Below are positions 61,601 through 64,000 of a stretch of 64,000 nucleotides of DNA, in pieces. The DNA comes from Alitta virens (taxonomy: Eukaryota; Annelida; Polychaeta; Phyllodocida; Nereididae). A program made the translations under genes and the position numbers. Numbering within the stretch: the stretch's first letter is position 1; every line of letters starts with the position of its first letter. The DNA is taken from positions 21,421,638-21,485,637 of the forward strand of contig OW028584.1 in assembly GCA_932294295.1 (NCBI GenBank), read 5' to 3'. The notes under the pieces are model-generated. The model made no database searches and was not told the origin of the DNA. It was given only the letters and a program-made list of their open reading frames with translations.

Positions 61601-62911
61601 TGCAATGGTGGCCTTCACAATGAGGCTCAATTGTTCATCTGTTTCTATTATTATCTCTATCTTTTCAGTTAGTAATAGGGAATTATGGCCTGAGCCCAGA
61701 CCAGGAGAAGGTGCAAATGGTCATGTGGTGCATGTTTGCATCATCTTTACTCATCTCGGCCGATGTTCGAACGATGAGGAATGAATCGCTCCAGTTACTT
61801 CAACATCCCGGTTTGATTGCGATCAATCAGGACCCACTTGGAGTACCTGCTCGTCGTCTTTTCAACGTAAGAGAAACAAAAAGAGAAAAGCTTGCGGAAA
61901 AAGTGCAGTATAGCGGACCTAGATTTATGACCATATTTAACGAGCCTCATTGTCATGCCTATGACGTAAAAATCCTTGAAATCAATGTATGATGTCACAA
62001 ACTAAGTAGTTATGATGGCGGTTTTCATATTCACGGTAGAGAGAGTTTATTTTTTCCTTTTTCATGGGGGCTTCTGCCCCCAGACCCTCGCTATTCTACA
62101 CCAAATGTTATTTTAATTGTGCTAGAACTTCAAACTTGTGAATTATTTTATAAAATTTAATTTTAAATGGACGCCAAATTTGGGTCCACTACTGCACTAA
62201 ACCCAAGCTTGCCCACTTTCTCGATTATGAGTATATATTAGCGATAAAACAGAACTATCATGCTTATCGAGTCACGCATGGTGATCCAGTTTCACCAAGA
62301 TTCAGTCTTGAGACAACCTATCTGTCAGGCTCATGAAATTAATTCACCAAACAAGATAGAGCTTTTGACATTCAGCTTGCTGCAGTTCCTTGCACCATTT
62401 CTTTTTTTTAATTACTAAAGTAGGGAATTTAAAATTACTAAGGCAAACTCGTTGATCAGGTCATCCAGTTGTGTTCAACAATTCAATCAATTCTCTACAG
62501 ATGAGAACATACATGTCAATTGTCAAAGTAAGTACGATACCTGTCTCAATGACCATTTTGTGATTATTATGATGATGTTTTTCAATATTATTTCAGCTAC
62601 ACAACGGTCACTACCAAGTATGGACTCGACCCCTATCTAACAAGCGTTTCGCAATCGTTTACCTTAACACAAGAAATGAAGGCTATCCAATACAATTCTC
62701 CTACAGTCTGAACCACCTTGGAATGACCTCAGCAAAGGCTTTTGAAGTAACTGATGTTATAAACGGCGATTCGCTTGGTAACTTAACTCCTGCACAAAAC
62801 TTAACATTGCGTGTTAATCCATCCGGAGTTTCTGTGGTAATCGCAACTCCTGCAAGTGATCCAGTAAGGGAGAATAACATTTGGAAGACAATAAAACCTG
62901 GAAGAGAATAA
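55680..62911 (+). CDS. GH27 alpha-galactosidase (canonical active site)
   Basis: Seven coding exons: 55680-55828, 56841-57015, 58271-58445, 59337-59431, 60260-60421, 61669-61866, 62597-62911; 1269 nt, 422 aa plus stop. It hydrolyses terminal alpha-galactosyl groups from glycolipids and glycoproteins, normally in lysosomes. A signal peptide ([16 protein letters not shown]) precedes [13 protein letters not shown], as in human GLA. Active-site residues seen: W32, D77/D78 in VVIDDCW, Y119, C127 and C157 (disulfide), K153, nucleophile D155 in KFDGC, E187 in SCEWPIY, R212, acid/base D216 in YGDIWDAW, D251/M252 in RWNDADM. Glu187 with Ile190 in the specificity loop favours alpha-galactosidase over alpha-N-acetylgalactosaminidase (Ser/Ala there). 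INQDPLG is present. A GH27 ortholog of GLA/NAGA; exact orthology needs a tree. Poly(A) signal candidate 63125-63130. Confidence 0.95.
56380..56512. mobile_element. MITE-D copy in intron 1 of the plus-strand GH27 gene
   Basis: AGACTTGGAAGCTAAACTCC at the left; GGAGTTTAGCTTCCAACTTG and CAAGACT at the right; inside, AATCCAGGACTCCCATTGG against CAGCCAATGCGAGTCCTG. The cleanest long-armed copy. Confidence 0.85.
57003..57472 (+). repeat. Tandem array seeded by an exon end and its 5' splice site
   Basis: About eleven degenerate units of roughly 30-60 bp, built on TTTGGCAGATTATGTAAGTG and GAACAGAAGTTTATCATCAA. The first unit is the last codons of exon 2 (Ala-Leu-Ala-Asp-Tyr) plus the true donor at 57016. 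Later units keep donor-like GTAAGT at 57060 and 57089, and near-matches at 57222 and 57357. Confidence 0.85.
57588..57682 (+). mobile_element. SINE-1 3' body fragment
   Basis: CCCTATCTGGTGCACAAAT, GACATAAAAGCCCATCTC and ACCCACCC match the 3' part of the 8480 copy. Confidence 0.65.
57834..58012 (-). mobile_element. SINE-2 copy next to a GATA repeat
   Basis: GATA units at 57834-57856, then the minus-strand SINE-2: GTACAAGGGTCCGCCAATTT, GACATCCAGCTGGGATGTAG, GGCCAGGAATCGACC, and TTTAGGCCACCCAGCTG at 57996-58012. The 3' end of the element is missing. Confidence 0.75.
58558..59011. mobile_element. 454-bp TIR element with 7-bp target duplication
   Basis: Ends are CAAAGAATAAG and the inverted TTATTATTCTTTG. 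Subterminal GCGCCTCCTTTCCCAGC recurs near the right end as GCGCCTCCTTTTCCCTG, with CATAGCG after each. TTAGTAC flanks it on both sides (58551-58557 and 59012-59018). No coding capacity. It lies in intron 3 of the plus-strand GH27 gene. Confidence 0.8.
59527..59721 (-). mobile_element. Full-length SINE-1 with 11-bp target site duplication
   Basis: Minus-strand copy with head TAGCTCAGAGGTAGCGC, GGGCTTCCAACCGCTGGGTC and a CACACACACAAAA-type 3' tail. AAGACACTACA occurs at 59516-59526 and again at 59722-59732, a clean duplication. The target is itself a SINE-2-like head (CAGCTGAGTGGTATATTGG at 59495-59513). Confidence 0.9.
59888..59945 (+). mobile_element. SINE-2 end fragment
   Basis: TTTTCATCTCATCATGATGT and CTGTCTCTGGCAGTTGGTC match the SINE-2 3' end. 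Confidence 0.55.
60157..60517. repeat. Direct repeat flanking exon 5 of the plus-strand GH27 gene
   Basis: CTGGAGACCAATCTTCAACC (60157-60206 with its extension GCACCATCCAAG) recurs at 60472-60517 as CTGGAGACGAATCTTCAAAC plus GCACCATCCAAG, bracketing exon 60260-60421. Only a few differences are visible. Confidence 0.75.
60520..61660. other. Intron 5 of the plus-strand GH27 gene
   Basis: AT-rich with possible old retroposon tails near 60520-60640 and 60985-61100. No exon was recognised. Confidence 0.4.
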
Positions 62912-63124
62912 ACTAAAGCTTATTTAGTTATGTAAATACATGTATTAACCAACAAGGTGACCCGACATATCAGTTAAGGATATAACATGTCTTAACAGAG
63001 AATCAACGGATTAATACAGACCACCTTGCCAATATATACTTGGGATTCCTACAAACTTTTAATTCTAGTCCACAAAAAGCTGGCTAGCAGTGCCCAGCAC
63101 TGTTGAAATTTGTATGCTATTCCA

Positions 63125-63130
63125 AATAAA
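63125..63130 (+). terminator. Candidate polyadenylation signal of plus-strand GH27 gene
   Basis: AATAAA about 215 bases after the stop codon. Another AATAAA overlaps the stop region at 62907-62912 but is too close to be likely. Confidence 0.55.
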
Positions 63131-63660
63131 CATTTGATGAAATTCACAAACCGTGATTTTTCAGGTTCTTTCAAGTATTCAAAATATTCTGTGTAAAAAC
63201 ATAATTTTCACTGCATTTAAGTGAACTCTTTTTAAAATCGATTTCAAATTGGTCGAAAGGGCATGCGAGCGATCTTGAGAGTTTAATTTGCTTAAGTTGC
63301 TTGTTGTGTCAAACTCAATAAGTATCAAAATGAATAATTTAATAGAAATACACACTCCAAAGCATAATTGCCAAAACAGGTAAAGCATTTGATTAGTTCT
63401 TTGACAGAGAAACTCACTGATCAATGCTCCACAGAATATATTGATCCTATGGTGACAGGGCCTTCCAAAACTTAAATTCGTTCAAGTATGACAACCTCTA
63501 TCGTCCATGGTTGTGTTTATCACATTAAAGAATGTTCAATGGAATGTGCACATATCCCCTCAAACCTACCATAAAAGGTCATTAAGTGTAATGTGCAGGT
63601 AATATCATATTACATGTAACATACCATTATGAGATAAACAAGTCTGGACGAGGAAATATT
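63131..63660. other. 3' flank without recognised genes
   Basis: Nothing recognisable beyond short chance frames. Confidence 0.4.
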
Positions 63661-63664
63661 TGGT

Positions 63665-63833
63665 TACCCTGGCCACAGGCATCACAACCACCCTCTGGTG
63701 TGGCACAATTGCCCCCCCCCCCCCCCCCCCCCCCGGATCGCTGGCTGTTAATACTTTATAAATATGTAACAGTCAGCGGTCTAGGGGGAACTGCACCAGA
63801 GGACGATTGTGATGCCTGTGACCCTGGCAATCG
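63665..63833. mobile_element. Long imperfect palindrome with poly-C run
   Basis: Left arm CCTGGCCACAGGCATCACAA and CCTCTGGTG; right arm ATTGTGATGCCTGTGACCC and CACCAGAGG, with a second inverted pair GATCGCTGGCTGTTAATAC and GTAACAGTCAGCGGTC around an AT centre. The C run at 63708-63734 sits in one arm. Probably a palindromic DNA-transposon relic. Confidence 0.75.
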
Positions 63834-64000
63834 TTAAGGACTTAAGGTCGAGCCCTGCATTACAACAAATGTTAAAAACTGATGATATCATGACCTGAAC
63901 ATTTAGACTCAATACATAATATGTAAACCAATATTCAGGACAACCAGTAAGTTCGTTAACAAAGTTTCTTTCGGTTGAATTTAAGCACAGTTGCACCCAG

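Overview
The window is AT-rich animal DNA with small phase-conserved exons, GT-AG introns, tRNA-derived SINEs, many palindromic DNA-transposon relics and long pentanucleotide arrays. The proteins (a C-type lectin/WSC membrane receptor and two GH27 alpha-galactosidase-family proteins) are metazoan. The repeat landscape suggests an invertebrate, probably marine, but I cannot fix the phylum from sequence alone.

Layout. (1) 2228-47552, plus strand: one gene of 14 coding exons that I assembled by splice signal and phase. The reading frame closes exactly: 2613 nt, 870 aa plus stop. It encodes a signal peptide, a C-type lectin domain (CTLD1) split by a complete two-exon WSC domain, a second CTLD, a Ser/Thr/Pro-rich stalk, one transmembrane helix and a 289-residue cytoplasmic tail ending STRL. 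The first intron is 32.5 kb and is packed with repeats. A tRNA-Glu(TTC) gene lies antisense in intron 4. (2) 49685-54980, minus strand: an 8-exon GH27 gene (412 aa) whose frame is open but which lacks nearly all catalytic and galactose-binding residues, a likely pseudoenzyme. (3) 55680-62911, plus strand: a 7-exon canonical GH27 alpha-galactosidase (422 aa), head-to-head with the previous gene and sharing its intron positions and phases. The two start codons are about 700 bp apart. (4) 62912-64000: 3' flank with a long palindrome.

How the genes relate. The two GH27 genes are an inverted duplicate pair: one copy keeps the full galactosidase active site, and the other has lost both substrate-binding aspartates, the acid/base aspartate and both cysteines of the active-site disulfide, while keeping its fold-level sequence and splice sites. 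The receptor gene is separate. Its most notable property is that exons 3 and 4 (WSC, phase 1-1) sit in the intron that splits CTLD1 at the same place and phase as the intron in CTLD2, so skipping them would restore an uninterrupted CTLD in frame.

Repeats. Two tRNA-headed SINE families, called here SINE-1 (body with GTCCCTGCCTGTCCTAATTA) and SINE-2 (head GGGTGGCCTAATGGTTAAGG, end ATCATTACGTCTGCC), recur throughout in both orientations. Also present are five or more families of short inverted-repeat elements (called MITE-C, MITE-D, MITE-E, element F and several singletons), with three clear nested insertions that give relative ages. Two reverse-transcriptase motif A relics mark decayed LINE-type elements. 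No CRISPR array, operon, phage or prokaryotic feature is present.
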